Source: CAZBWE01 sp964495465
GTDB lineage: Bacteria; Planctomycetota; Phycisphaerae; Sedimentisphaerales; Anaerobacaceae
Direction: 5' to 3'
Assembly: GCA_964495465.1 (NCBI GenBank)
Contig: CAZBWE010000040.1
Location: 1 to 21,230 of the forward strand
DNA length: 21,230 nucleotides
Both the position numbers and the translations under genes were made by a program. The notes beneath the pieces are model-generated. The model saw only the letters and a program-made list of their open reading frames with translations. It was not told where the DNA came from and ran no database searches. Below, piece by piece: positions 7,351 through 14,841 of this stretch; position 1 is the stretch's first letter; every line of letters begins with the position of its first letter.

Positions 7351-7830
7351 ATGATAAAGAAAAATATCAACAAAGATAACCTGACCCCTGCTGATATAAA
7401 AAAATTTAAGGAATCACTGCTGGAAAAACAGTGCGAAATCCTTCGTAATATGCTCTGTATGGAAAACGAAACACTCCATAGAACAAGGACCGACCTCTCA
7501 ACTACGCCGATTCATTTGGCTGATGCCGGAAGTGATAATTTCGAGATGGAGAATACCTTATACCTGATGGATAGCGAAAGAAAACTTCTTCTGGAGATAG
7601 AGGATGCACTCGACCGTATTGAACAGGGCACGTACGGTATTTGTGAAAAGGGCAATAAACCGATTCCAAAAGCCAGGCTAAAAGCAATTCCATGGACAAG
7701 ATACTGCCTGACCTGTGCAAGTCTTTTGGAAAAAGGAGTCTCTGCCAGAGAGAAGCGACTCGAAGAACCAAATTACAACAAAGCACTCGAGGCAAAAAAT
7801 GTCAATTTTGACAATATCTTCGAAGAATAA
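7351..7830 (+). CDS. DksA/TraR-type C4 zinc finger regulator
   Basis: A 159-residue protein of the DksA/TraR family, which bind the RNA polymerase secondary channel and modulate initiation, often with ppGpp. Helical N-terminal part (KFKESLLEKQCEILRNML) forms the coiled coil, the tip region includes HLADAGSDNFEME, and the zinc-finger part is YGICEKGNKPIPKARLKAIP with YCLTC. Of the four expected zinc ligands, Cys98, Cys119 and Cys122 are present but the second is Gly101, so zinc binding is probably changed or lost; variants without all four cysteines are known in the family. The C-terminal 30 residues are an unrecognised extension. A stop at 7333-7335 fixes the start at 7351; there is no clear ribosome site. 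The last 32 bases overlap the next gene. Confidence 0.88.
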   Translation: MIKKNINKDNLTPADIKKFKESLLEKQCEILRNMLCMENETLHRTRTDLSTTPIHLADAGSDNFEMENTLYLMDSERKLLLEIEDALDRIEQGTYGICEKGNKPIPKARLKAIPWTRYCLTCASLLEKGVSAREKRLEEPNYNKALEAKNVNFDNIFEE

Positions 7831-8902
7831 AATAACAAATAAAAAAATAACCAAAGGATTCATATTCCCAAGCTCAGCCCTCACAATCAGGCCAAGCCAA
7901 GTCAAATATTATCGTTTTGTTGACAAGTCTCCCCTGCCCGGAGACCTCGTTTATGGAAAAGTCAATCGCATCGGACAACACTCATCTCTTGAAAATGCAT
8001 CAGGGCGAATACATATGATACACGACGGCACGAAAGCAATTTTTGTGTATGGAAACAGGTATGCGCCGGATTATTACGAGGGAGTAGTGCCTGAGAAGAT
8101 GATGGATGAAGTGGACCTTATCGCCCGTTCCGGAGTAATCGGCATTGTTAGAACGAAGAACTCACTGATAAAAGATCCAACTAAAGTGCAAGTATTAGGG
8201 TATGTCTGCAATGAAAACGGCAACGTCATAAATACGAGAGATTTTCCCCTGCTAAAGGCCCGCCAATCGGTGAAAAAGCTGCCGAGGGCTCGCATGATTT
8301 TAGTCTGTGGAACATCAATGAACTCCGGCAAAAGTATGGCAGCTGCGGCGTGCTGCTGGGCCCTGACATCAATGGGCTATAACGTCAGGGCATCCAAAAT
8401 CACGGGGACTGCATCACTAAAAGATATCCTGCATATGAATGATGCCGGCGCTAATCCTTATGCCGATTTTTCATACCTCGGTTATCCGTCAACTTATTTG
8501 CTGCCCCAAGAAAAACTTCTGGACATCTTTAATCAACTCGACTTAAAGCATGCCAACAATCCAAGGAATTTCTGGATAGCAGAACTGGCCGATGGGATTA
8601 TCCAGCGGGAAACCGCTATTTTACTTAATGCTCTTGAAGTTACATCCAGAATTTATAAATTAATTTTCTGTGCTAATGATGCCTTCGGCGCCATTGGTGG
8701 ATTAAGAACGCTGAGGGAAAAATTCAATTTAATACCGGATGCCATATCCGGCATATGCTCAAGCTCTCCTTTACACATAAGGGAGCTTTCTTCTTTTACC
8801 AACATTCCGGTATTTAATAGCGCTGAGCCGAGCACAAACCAATTAGGAGATATTTTGCTTCGCGCCAGTAAAAAATTGCATAAGGTCGCAGCAAGTTGTT
8901 AG
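7799..8902 (+). CDS. Uncharacterised P-loop protein (dethiobiotin-synthetase-like nucleotide motif)
   Basis: A 367-residue protein I do not recognise by name. Its clearest feature is CGTSMNSGKS (Gly171-Ser179), a GTxxxxGKS nucleotide-binding loop like the GTDTEVGKT of dethiobiotin synthetase and related SIMIBI-class proteins. WIAELADGII and LIFCANDAFGAIGGL could carry the Walker B and switch regions. The first 150 residues appear beta-rich (GDLVYGKVNRIG, AIFVYGNRYAPDYYEGV, KVQVLGYVCNENG) and are of no known family to me. The frame opens at 7715, but the ATG at 7799 has a GAGG site with 6-base spacing, so I chose it; it still overlaps the DksA-like gene by 32 bases, suggesting translational coupling. 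Cytoplasmic, no membrane segment. Function unknown; an ATP-dependent ligase or nucleotide-binding switch is possible. Confidence 0.75.
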   Translation: MSILTISSKNKITNKKITKGFIFPSSALTIRPSQVKYYRFVDKSPLPGDLVYGKVNRIGQHSSLENASGRIHMIHDGTKAIFVYGNRYAPDYYEGVVPEKMMDEVDLIARSGVIGIVRTKNSLIKDPTKVQVLGYVCNENGNVINTRDFPLLKARQSVKKLPRARMILVCGTSMNSGKSMAAAACCWALTSMGYNVRASKITGTASLKDILHMNDAGANPYADFSYLGYPSTYLLPQEKLLDIFNQLDLKHANNPRNFWIAELADGIIQRETAILLNALEVTSRIYKLIFCANDAFGAIGGLRTLREKFNLIPDAISGICSSSPLHIRELSSFTNIPVFNSAEPSTNQLGDILLRASKKLHKVAASC

Positions 8903-8922
8903 AGAAATCCGAAAATTTTGTA

Positions 8923-8971
8923 TATAATCAGGTAGATATAGCTTTGTAGAAGCAGGTCGGATGTCCTGCTT
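8923..8971 (+). promoter_or_regulatory. -10 box and leader hairpin before the Lys-rich peptide gene
   Basis: TATAAT lies at 8923-8928 with TG two bases earlier; no good -35 box was found. Then AAGCAGG (8950-8956) and CCTGCTT (8965-8971) form a perfect 7-base stem with an 8-base loop. It may protect or regulate the short transcript, or be a weak terminator of the gene ending at 8902, since only TTGTTAATGTT follows. Confidence 0.45.
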
Positions 8972-9005
8972 GTTAATGTTACCTTAATCACAAGGAGGTT
9001 TTAAA

Positions 9006-9065
9006 ATGGCAAAAAAAACTGCCAAGAAAGCAGTTAAAAAAACTGCTAAGAAAAAAAAGAAATGA
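9006..9065 (+). CDS. 19-residue Lys/Ala-rich basic peptide
   Basis: ATG at 9006 opens a complete frame for MAKKTAKKAVKKTAKKKKK, stop TGA at 9063-9065. The evidence that it is real is its surroundings. A near-perfect ribosome site AAGGAGGT (8992-8999) sits at ideal spacing, a TATAAT box stands upstream, and a perfect 16-base terminator hairpin follows 23 bases after the stop. The peptide has twelve lysines, repeats the unit KKTAKK-like, and has no acidic residue; it resembles a minimal form of the Lys/Ala-rich histone H1-like tails found in several bacteria. Binding of nucleic acid is inferred from charge only. It is too short for routine gene callers. A chance frame in A-rich DNA is the alternative, but the ribosome site and terminator argue against it. 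Confidence 0.72.
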   Translation: MAKKTAKKAVKKTAKKKKK

Positions 9066-9088
9066 GGATGAAACTTCGTTAAGCATCC

Positions 9089-9125
9089 AAAAAGCCATCA
9101 ATGCATCTGCATTGATGGCTTTTTT
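9089..9125. terminator. Perfect bidirectional rho-independent terminator
   Basis: AAAAAGCCATCAATGC (9089-9104), loop ATCT, GCATTGATGGCTTTTT (9109-9124): a 16-base perfect stem. Six Ts follow on the plus strand and five on the minus strand. It ends the Lys-rich peptide transcript and can also stop the convergent AmmeMemoRadiSam operon, whose last stop codon is about 90 bases away. Confidence 0.92.
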
Positions 9126-9214
9126 CGTATTCTGTTTTATGGATTATCAATTTTTTAAGAGATGAAAACAGGCAGTCGTGCTTAATCTCCCATCACCAAT
9201 ACCACCTTCTATAA

Positions 9215-12200
9215 TTACTCGAGTTTTTTATAGAATTCGGCCTCTCTATCTGAAAGCCGTTTCTGCTCAATCATCGTGCGAATCCGCTGAATATCAACAT
9301 CTCTCGGCTGACCACCCGACGCAATCGAAACCGCTGGCCGGCCGATACCGGTACCTGTAACCTTCAAAAACTTGTCCACAGAAACCGCTGATACGAAAAT
9401 TCCAACCAAAATAACAATCACCAAAAAATAACGAGACAAGAAAGACTCGGTTTCCAAGTCTTCGGTCCTCGGTCTTTTGCCTTCAGGCAGATAACGGCAT
9501 CGGTCACAATATATACAATCCAGATGGTCTTTTGCCGTAAGGCCAAACTCGCACCTGCCAAACCTCTTGGCCGGCAGAAAACGTTTAAGAATTATCACAT
9601 TGTTGAATAACGATAAATATGCCCCTACGGGGCACAGATACCGGCACCAAAAGCGGGGATAAAAAATTGAGCCGATTAAGGCCGCTACCGCTACCAAAAA
9701 CATTACCGATCGCCAATTGATGAGTGCCGATCGAAAATTAAAAACTGAAATCAAAGGATCCGCTGCAAGAGTTGTTCGATTCCTCGAAAAAAAGAAGACA
9801 ATTACCAGAACAAAAAGGATAACGTATTTAATAAATCTCGCCTTTTGCATCTTCTCTATTGACATCGGCTGTCTTAATCTATCCGGGAAAATATAGCCGA
9901 GCAATTCCTGCACAATACCAAACGGGCATATATAGCCGCAATATATGTTACCAAAAATTATCACTAAAGCCGGGACACCGACAACAAGCAGAAATGCCCC
10001 TGTTAATCCTGGTGAAAGAACCTGAAAGGATAATAAAGTCGCTATCTGTTCTGTTGAATACTGGGCGTTTAGCCAGATGCCGCCGACTGCAAGATTAAAC
10101 ATAAGTATCCCTAATCTGCTCCAGAAACCGCCATAAAAGATTACAATCAAAGTAAGTATCACGGAACCAATCAGATACATTACGGATATATCCGGCAGGT
10201 ATTTAAAATGCTCAATTTTTTCCCAGCCCGGCCCTTCGACAGATACGCCAAGAATCTCTGCAGCAAATCTACTGCCCGATGTTTGCAGCGCCGAAAGAAC
10301 GGCCTCGGAGCTTATCGTAGCACCGGTGACTGAATCAATATCAACAAATGGTTCAGAAGCAAAAAGCTTCCGTCCATTGAGACCTTCCCGCCACTGCATT
10401 AGAAGTTCAAGATAGGAAGGCGTTTCATTTGAGCGTATTATATGGAAGTCAACAAGATTGCCGGTAGTATCCACATAAACAACCAAATTCATCTTTCCTC
10501 CAAATCCGCTAACATCCGGCGCCAAGTCTTGCGAACTAAAGATATAACCATTTAGTTTATCATTGGTCTCGGTAACCCTAAAATAATTAATTTTTCGACC
10601 GCTTTCTGAAAGAACTACCGATTTCTTTTCGACTTTCAATTCGCCAGCCAGTGACTGAACCGCGTATTCCGGCAGCGAAGGCATTAAACGTGCGGCAGCA
10701 TTAGCGAGCAGATTCGAACACAAAATGACAGTTAGCCCAATACCAAACAACGCAAAACCAACCCTGCGTAATCTAAAAGGCGTTGTGGTTGAAAAGCAGA
10801 ATCTTTCCGGTTTATATATCCTTAATGCCGCAAGCGGCAAATTGACACAAATAAGCAGGACAAACATAAACAGCGTTACCCTCGACCCGAGCACGGGAAC
10901 AAGCACAAGAGATGTAACTACCCCACCTGCCGCCGCTCCGAGATGGTCAGCGGTTTCAAGCTTACTGCCGGCCTGCCCCACCTCAAAACCGCAATCCGCA
11001 AGCTGCTTGGCAGCTAATGGAAAATAACAGCCAGAACACAAACCACACAGAATAAATGCAGCCGCAAAAATCAAATGCGTCCACTGTTCAGCCGGCCAAT
11101 AAGCAACTGTAGCAAGAATTAGCAGATGTATGGACACTACTGCGAATAATAGGCCCTCAGACCTCAACCCCGCCCCTCCGAGGGGCGGGGTCAATGCTCG
11201 GTTAGTCAGCGACGAAATAAGAATCGCACCAATGGTCAAACCCACCATAAACAGAGATGAAATAATCCCGATGTGCAGATAAAGCGAGCCAAAACTTGTC
11301 TGGTAAAGATACATCAGCACAATTACAACGCCAATCCCAATCCACCCGGCTGAAAAAACCAAAAACGCACTATCAAAACCAGAAGAGCCGCCCTGCTGTG
11401 CAGTTTTCAACCCCGTCCCTCGAAGGGGTGGGGGCAAAACATATACAATTCGTAAAAGTATTAAAACCAAAATTGGGATAACAAATGCCAATGGGCCAGC
11501 TAATGTTAGGTTCTTAACAAGTATGGTAACCGGAGCCCCTGATTGCTTGGCTGCAAGCAACACACTATACAGATGTGTCAAAGGCCTTGAATCGAGATTA
11601 ACAAGTAAGTTTTCAGGCAAATCCGCATGCGAATAGTTCTCTAAAGCGGCTGAAGCACGACTTGGTAAATAAACAGAAAATAGCCCATCCGGCGGATATA
11701 TACTGCTTGCTCCTTCTATCGACGCAAAACGGTCACGGCAAACAGCAGGGTCTTCGGTGAGCTTTCCGCTGTCAGAGACAATAAACCACGTATCGTCGCC
11801 GGGTGTCAGAACAAGCTGTGAGAATGGCGCCTTTTCCAGTGTCAATTTTGTCGAGGCGCCAAGATTAATCAACTCGGTGCCCATAATATTCATCCCCCCT
11901 GCTATACGAACCTGTAGCAGGCCTTTTGGTTTCAGGGACTCTTTAACCTGCCGATAGAATTCAAGTGTAAAAAAACGGTTCAAAACAGAGCTTGTCGCAT
12001 CCGGTAAGTTAAGAACTACTATATCATAATATCGTTTTTTATCTGCAAGCGACAAACGAACATCGCCGCCGAGCTTATGCAACCGCTTATCATCGACTCT
12101 GTATTTTGCCGGTATAAAATCTTCTACGCGTTGAACATATTCACTGTCATAATGCGCCCACGTTACCTCTTCGATTTGCTGCAGACGCAGATATTCATAA

Positions 12201-13099
12201 CACAGCCCCAACCCCGAACCAACCACCAAAATTCTTTTCGCACCAGGATTTTGACAAAGACCGATAGCGGCAATTTGCCCTGCGGACTCATGGTCCGGCA
12301 GCATCTCACTGGTGCTGCCCTGGCAAACGACCACCCACTGGTCGTTGTAAACTCCATATAAATACTCTCCCTGGGCAGTCTGGAAAGAACCTTTCAGGGA
12401 ATCCTTTGGAAGCAGCTTTTCCCATTTTGTAACTCGTAACTGCTGCGACAGGTATTTGTCGGCGCCGGCAATCAAACAGACAAAAATACATACCGGCATA
12501 AAAATCCACACCCACTTTTTCGCTTCGCTAAGCTGCACATAAAAAAAAGAAAAAGATACAATAAAGGCAAGTATAAAGAAAATCGTTGCTGAGCTTATGC
12601 CAAATCCAAGAAGAATCGTAACGCCCAGTCCTCCGACGAAACTTCCCGCCGCCTCAAGAATATAGACACGCGATACCGGCTGTATCCGGTCTTTTCGAAA
12701 CCACCGGCAGGCAATGGGAAAGAGCATTCCCGTAATGATGCTTACAGGAGCATTAATAATTACAGACAACAGCAAAATTGCTCTTATAGATATAAGCTCA
12801 TAGGACTCTATGCCGGCAAGCTCACGGGCCTGAACGATTAATATCAATTGTAAAATAAAGGCAGGAACATAAAACAAAAATAAAAACTCTATATTATCAA
12901 GCAGCTTCTGGGCAAAGTTTTTGGCTCGAAAAACAACTACCGCCCCCAGGCCGACCCACAAAAACCAGCAGCCGAAAAAGATTCCGACGCTTATGTCATT
13001 GCCTTCGAAAGTAGTGATAAATTCGCGAAACAGAAGGGTCTGGGCCATGATGGTAAACAGGCCGTAGTTGAATATCAGAAAGCTTCGAGAAAATCTCAT
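9215..13099 (-). CDS. Giant membrane fusion: spermidine-synthase-like module plus NosR-like FMN and Fe-S module
   Basis: A 1294-residue protein. Residues about 8-215 hold several membrane helices like those of membrane-bound spermidine-synthase-like proteins. About 285-420 is a Rossmann SAM-type domain (VVGSGLGLCYEYL, Gly294-Cys300; YYDIVVLNLPDA). About 525-800 are more helices. About 844-950 is an FMN-binding domain like RnfG/NosR with DSVTGATISS; Thr928 is the candidate covalent FMN site. About 970-1230 is a polyferredoxin-type membrane domain with CGYICP (Cys1054, 1058), CRYLCP (Cys1152, 1156) and CIYCDRC (1195-1201). The family knowledge suggests electron transfer from FMN to Fe-S clusters across the membrane. 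The aminopropyltransferase function is not assured. Its ATG overlaps the stop of the MEMO-AMMECR1 gene (ATGA). Two palindromes lie within helix-linking loops. I know of no named family with this whole order. Confidence 0.88.
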   Translation of the reverse strand: MRFSRSFLIFNYGLFTIMAQTLLFREFITTFEGNDISVGIFFGCWFLWVGLGAVVVFRAKNFAQKLLDNIEFLFLFYVPAFILQLILIVQARELAGIESYELISIRAILLLSVIINAPVSIITGMLFPIACRWFRKDRIQPVSRVYILEAAGSFVGGLGVTILLGFGISSATIFFILAFIVSFSFFYVQLSEAKKWVWIFMPVCIFVCLIAGADKYLSQQLRVTKWEKLLPKDSLKGSFQTAQGEYLYGVYNDQWVVVCQGSTSEMLPDHESAGQIAAIGLCQNPGAKRILVVGSGLGLCYEYLRLQQIEEVTWAHYDSEYVQRVEDFIPAKYRVDDKRLHKLGGDVRLSLADKKRYYDIVVLNLPDATSSVLNRFFTLEFYRQVKESLKPKGLLQVRIAGGMNIMGTELINLGASTKLTLEKAPFSQLVLTPGDDTWFIVSDSGKLTEDPAVCRDRFASIEGASSIYPPDGLFSVYLPSRASAALENYSHADLPENLLVNLDSRPLTHLYSVLLAAKQSGAPVTILVKNLTLAGPLAFVIPILVLILLRIVYVLPPPLRGTGLKTAQQGGSSGFDSAFLVFSAGWIGIGVVIVLMYLYQTSFGSLYLHIGIISSLFMVGLTIGAILISSLTNRALTPPLGGAGLRSEGLLFAVVSIHLLILATVAYWPAEQWTHLIFAAAFILCGLCSGCYFPLAAKQLADCGFEVGQAGSKLETADHLGAAAGGVVTSLVLVPVLGSRVTLFMFVLLICVNLPLAALRIYKPERFCFSTTTPFRLRRVGFALFGIGLTVILCSNLLANAAARLMPSLPEYAVQSLAGELKVEKKSVVLSESGRKINYFRVTETNDKLNGYIFSSQDLAPDVSGFGGKMNLVVYVDTTGNLVDFHIIRSNETPSYLELLMQWREGLNGRKLFASEPFVDIDSVTGATISSEAVLSALQTSGSRFAAEILGVSVEGPGWEKIEHFKYLPDISVMYLIGSVILTLIVIFYGGFWSRLGILMFNLAVGGIWLNAQYSTEQIATLLSFQVLSPGLTGAFLLVVGVPALVIIFGNIYCGYICPFGIVQELLGYIFPDRLRQPMSIEKMQKARFIKYVILFVLVIVFFFSRNRTTLAADPLISVFNFRSALINWRSVMFLVAVAALIGSIFYPRFWCRYLCPVGAYLSLFNNVIILKRFLPAKRFGRCEFGLTAKDHLDCIYCDRCRYLPEGKRPRTEDLETESFLSRYFLVIVILVGIFVSAVSVDKFLKVTGTGIGRPAVSIASGGQPRDVDIQRIRTMIEQKRLSDREAEFYKKLE
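11167..11191 (-). repeat. In-frame palindromic element, copy A, in the giant fusion gene
   Basis: On the plus strand ACCCCGCCCCT (11167-11177), loop CCG, AGGGGCGGGGT (11181-11191): a perfect 11-base stem. It encodes TPPLGGAGL (near residues 637-645) between two membrane helices. Confidence 0.7.
11411..11433 (-). repeat. In-frame palindromic element, copy B, in the giant fusion gene
   Basis: CCCCGTCCCT (11411-11420), loop CGA, AGGGGTGGGG (11424-11433): a 10-base stem with two imperfect pairs. Both copies are preceded by TCAACCCCG and read in the same phase; this copy encodes PPPLRGTGL (near 556-564) versus PPLGGAGL in copy A. Confidence 0.65.
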
Positions 13100-14658
13100 T
13101 CCTCTTCACCAAAAACATCCGCCTGAAAAACCAGAAAGCTCGCGCCTTCTTTCCAAGCGTCGCCGGGCAATCCCGCCTTGACAGACAAATGTGTGAGCAT
13201 TTCGCTAACATCCCAGCCCTGCTCGGGTGCAACCTGAGGCAAAAATACCGCAGAATGGTCGTCTTTATTCAACACGACACCATCTATACCTATTCTAACC
13301 TCCTGGTAACTTTTAATCGGCTCGGGGACCGTAAGCGCAGAAATCTCGATTGTAATATCGCTGACTTCCGTGTCATTCAAGGGAGAAAAACGCCTGTCGC
13401 CAAAAGCCGCGTTAATGGCATTTCTAATAACCGATTTATACAAAGGCCTTTGTGGAAAGATGTCGCCTATACAGCCCCTGAGCTGGTGGTTTTTTTCAAG
13501 TGTTACGAATGCCGCTCGCGGACTTTTCATCGCCTCGCTGACGGAGACATCGAGCTCGGATTCCTGCGGGACACGCAAATTTTTCAGACCATACATTATT
13601 GTCTTACGCGCCAGAGTTAGAAGCTGCTTTTTATCTTCAGCGGTCAGCTCGGGGCAATTTTCTTTCTGCCCTACCGCCGGATGCTCCGCCCACCTGCCGG
13701 TAAAGGCGACACAAAGATAGCTGACGGAATTGCTAAAATCACCCATAAGCTCACCGGATGTTGCGTATTTAACCAGCTCAGCTTTGGACGATTTATCCAG
13801 CATTGAAAGTAAAATTGCAATTGGAACATAGCCGCAAATTGTCGTACCGGTCTTGCTCTTATATTCCAAAAACGCCCCGCTATCCAGCTTAGCTATACAG
13901 TCATACGCCCCCATATCGAGCTTTTTTAACTGCTCAGGTATATCCTCCTTAAAAGGCACATATCCGTAATTCGGGCCATAATGGGTAAAATCAGAACTTG
14001 CGATAACAAGAGTATCCTGGTCAATGAGGCCTTTCAGGATGTTACTGACTTTATCAATTGTCTCCGGCGAACACCTCCCGGCCACAATCGGCACAAGCTT
14101 AAAATCCTTCTGGCGATATTGCAAAAGCGGCAGCTCTATCTGAACGCTATGCTCATATTTATGAGCTTGTGGAACATTCTGAAACATCGGAAATTTAAGC
14201 AGCTCATTTATAAATTCCACATCGAGGGGTATATTTCCCAGAGGCGTTTGGTAATGCGTTGCTCTCGGAACACTCAATATCTCCTCCATATCCAGATAAT
14301 GACTCGGACCAATAATCACGATTCGTTTGTATGTTTTGTCAGCGGCCTTGACCCCGCAAACCGCCGTCTGGCCGGAGAAGCGATATCCCGCATGCGGCAA
14401 AATCAAAGCTATTACATCTTCAATCGGCTTGACATCAGCTTTTGTGTAAAAATCTTCGATTTGCTTGCGAAGCGAATTGGCATCAGCCGGGTACCAGCCC
14501 CTGTCGGCAAGTTCCGAACGAAAAACTACGTTGGCCGTTTTCGCCGGCGCCGTTGATACGGGCGATTCCGAGAAAACACTGACAACAATGATGGTAAAGA
14601 CAATTCCCAAAACCAGTAGAAATCCGCTAATATATCGTTTTGTAGATTGATCAGCCAT
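13096..14658 (-). CDS. amrB-amrA: Membrane-anchored MEMO-AMMECR1 fusion (AmmeMemoRadiSam proteins B and A)
   Basis: A 520-residue protein of two known domains. Residues 9-29 are one hydrophobic segment (YISGFLLVLGIVFTIIVVSV), so the rest is probably anchored on the outer face of the membrane. Residues about 45-325 are MEMO, related to extradiol-type dioxygenases. Its likely metal and active-site residues are all present: LPHAGY (His89), IIGPSHY (His120), EHSVQIE (His170), SSDFTHYG (His226), GTTICGY (Cys275). Residues about 340-517 are AMMECR1, with LRGCIGD (393-398), FGDRRFSPL and WDVSEMLTHLSVKAGLP. The two are often separate neighbouring genes with a radical SAM gene; here they are fused. 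The reaction is not settled to my knowledge. Its ATG directly follows the stop of the small Tat-type gene (TAA-ATG, GGAG upstream), and its stop overlaps the next start. Confidence 0.93.
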   Translation of the reverse strand: MADQSTKRYISGFLLVLGIVFTIIVVSVFSESPVSTAPAKTANVVFRSELADRGWYPADANSLRKQIEDFYTKADVKPIEDVIALILPHAGYRFSGQTAVCGVKAADKTYKRIVIIGPSHYLDMEEILSVPRATHYQTPLGNIPLDVEFINELLKFPMFQNVPQAHKYEHSVQIELPLLQYRQKDFKLVPIVAGRCSPETIDKVSNILKGLIDQDTLVIASSDFTHYGPNYGYVPFKEDIPEQLKKLDMGAYDCIAKLDSGAFLEYKSKTGTTICGYVPIAILLSMLDKSSKAELVKYATSGELMGDFSNSVSYLCVAFTGRWAEHPAVGQKENCPELTAEDKKQLLTLARKTIMYGLKNLRVPQESELDVSVSEAMKSPRAAFVTLEKNHQLRGCIGDIFPQRPLYKSVIRNAINAAFGDRRFSPLNDTEVSDITIEISALTVPEPIKSYQEVRIGIDGVVLNKDDHSAVFLPQVAPEQGWDVSEMLTHLSVKAGLPGDAWKEGASFLVFQADVFGEEE

Positions 14659-14841
14659 TTAACCGCTCCATTCACTTTGGTTGTAAGTATCCGGTCCGGT
14701 TTTTATTGGACCCGGGTATTTTTTCAAACGAGCCGCCCGCACAAACCTTTGCGGCGTCACTTTTCTACCCAGCCAGCAAAAGCCGGCGATAATCGCTAAA
14801 CCAATACCTGCTATTTTTTGAATGAATTTTCTTCGCGTCAT
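14659..14841 (-). CDS. Small twin-arginine signal/anchor protein in the AmmeMemoRadiSam operon
   Basis: A 60-residue protein starting MTRRKFIQKIAGIGLAIIAG. TRRKFIQK closely matches the twin-arginine export consensus (S/T-R-R-x-F-L/I-K), and the following segment IAGIGLAIIAGFCWLG is hydrophobic. After it come basic residues (KVTPQRFVRAARLKKYPG) and a short tail PIKTGPDTYNQSEWSG. The ATG at 14841 overlaps the radical SAM stop (ATGA) and has GGAG with 7-base spacing; the longer frame from 14880 would overlap the upstream gene and is not preferred. The remaining mature part is only about 30 residues, so it may be a Tat-inserted membrane anchor or a partner subunit. No known family is recognised. 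Co-translation with its neighbours argues that it is functional. Confidence 0.8.
   Translation of the reverse strand: MTRRKFIQKIAGIGLAIIAGFCWLGRKVTPQRFVRAARLKKYPGPIKTGPDTYNQSEWSG

Noticed and set aside
7715..7798. Upstream extension of the P-loop protein to 7715
   Set aside because: It would overlap the DksA-like gene by 116 bases, while the ATG at 7799 has a GAGG site at good spacing.
11900..12300. Idea that the SAM-type domain of the giant protein supplies spermidine to the polyamine operon
   Set aside because: The domain lies in a large membrane redox fusion in a different operon, and many membrane spermidine-synthase-like proteins are not aminopropyltransferases; no sequence evidence links them.
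13981..14556. 191-residue frame on the plus strand opposite the MEMO-AMMECR1 gene
   Set aside because: It is antisense to a gene with a clear family and all active-site residues, and its product has no recognisable domain; a shadow frame.
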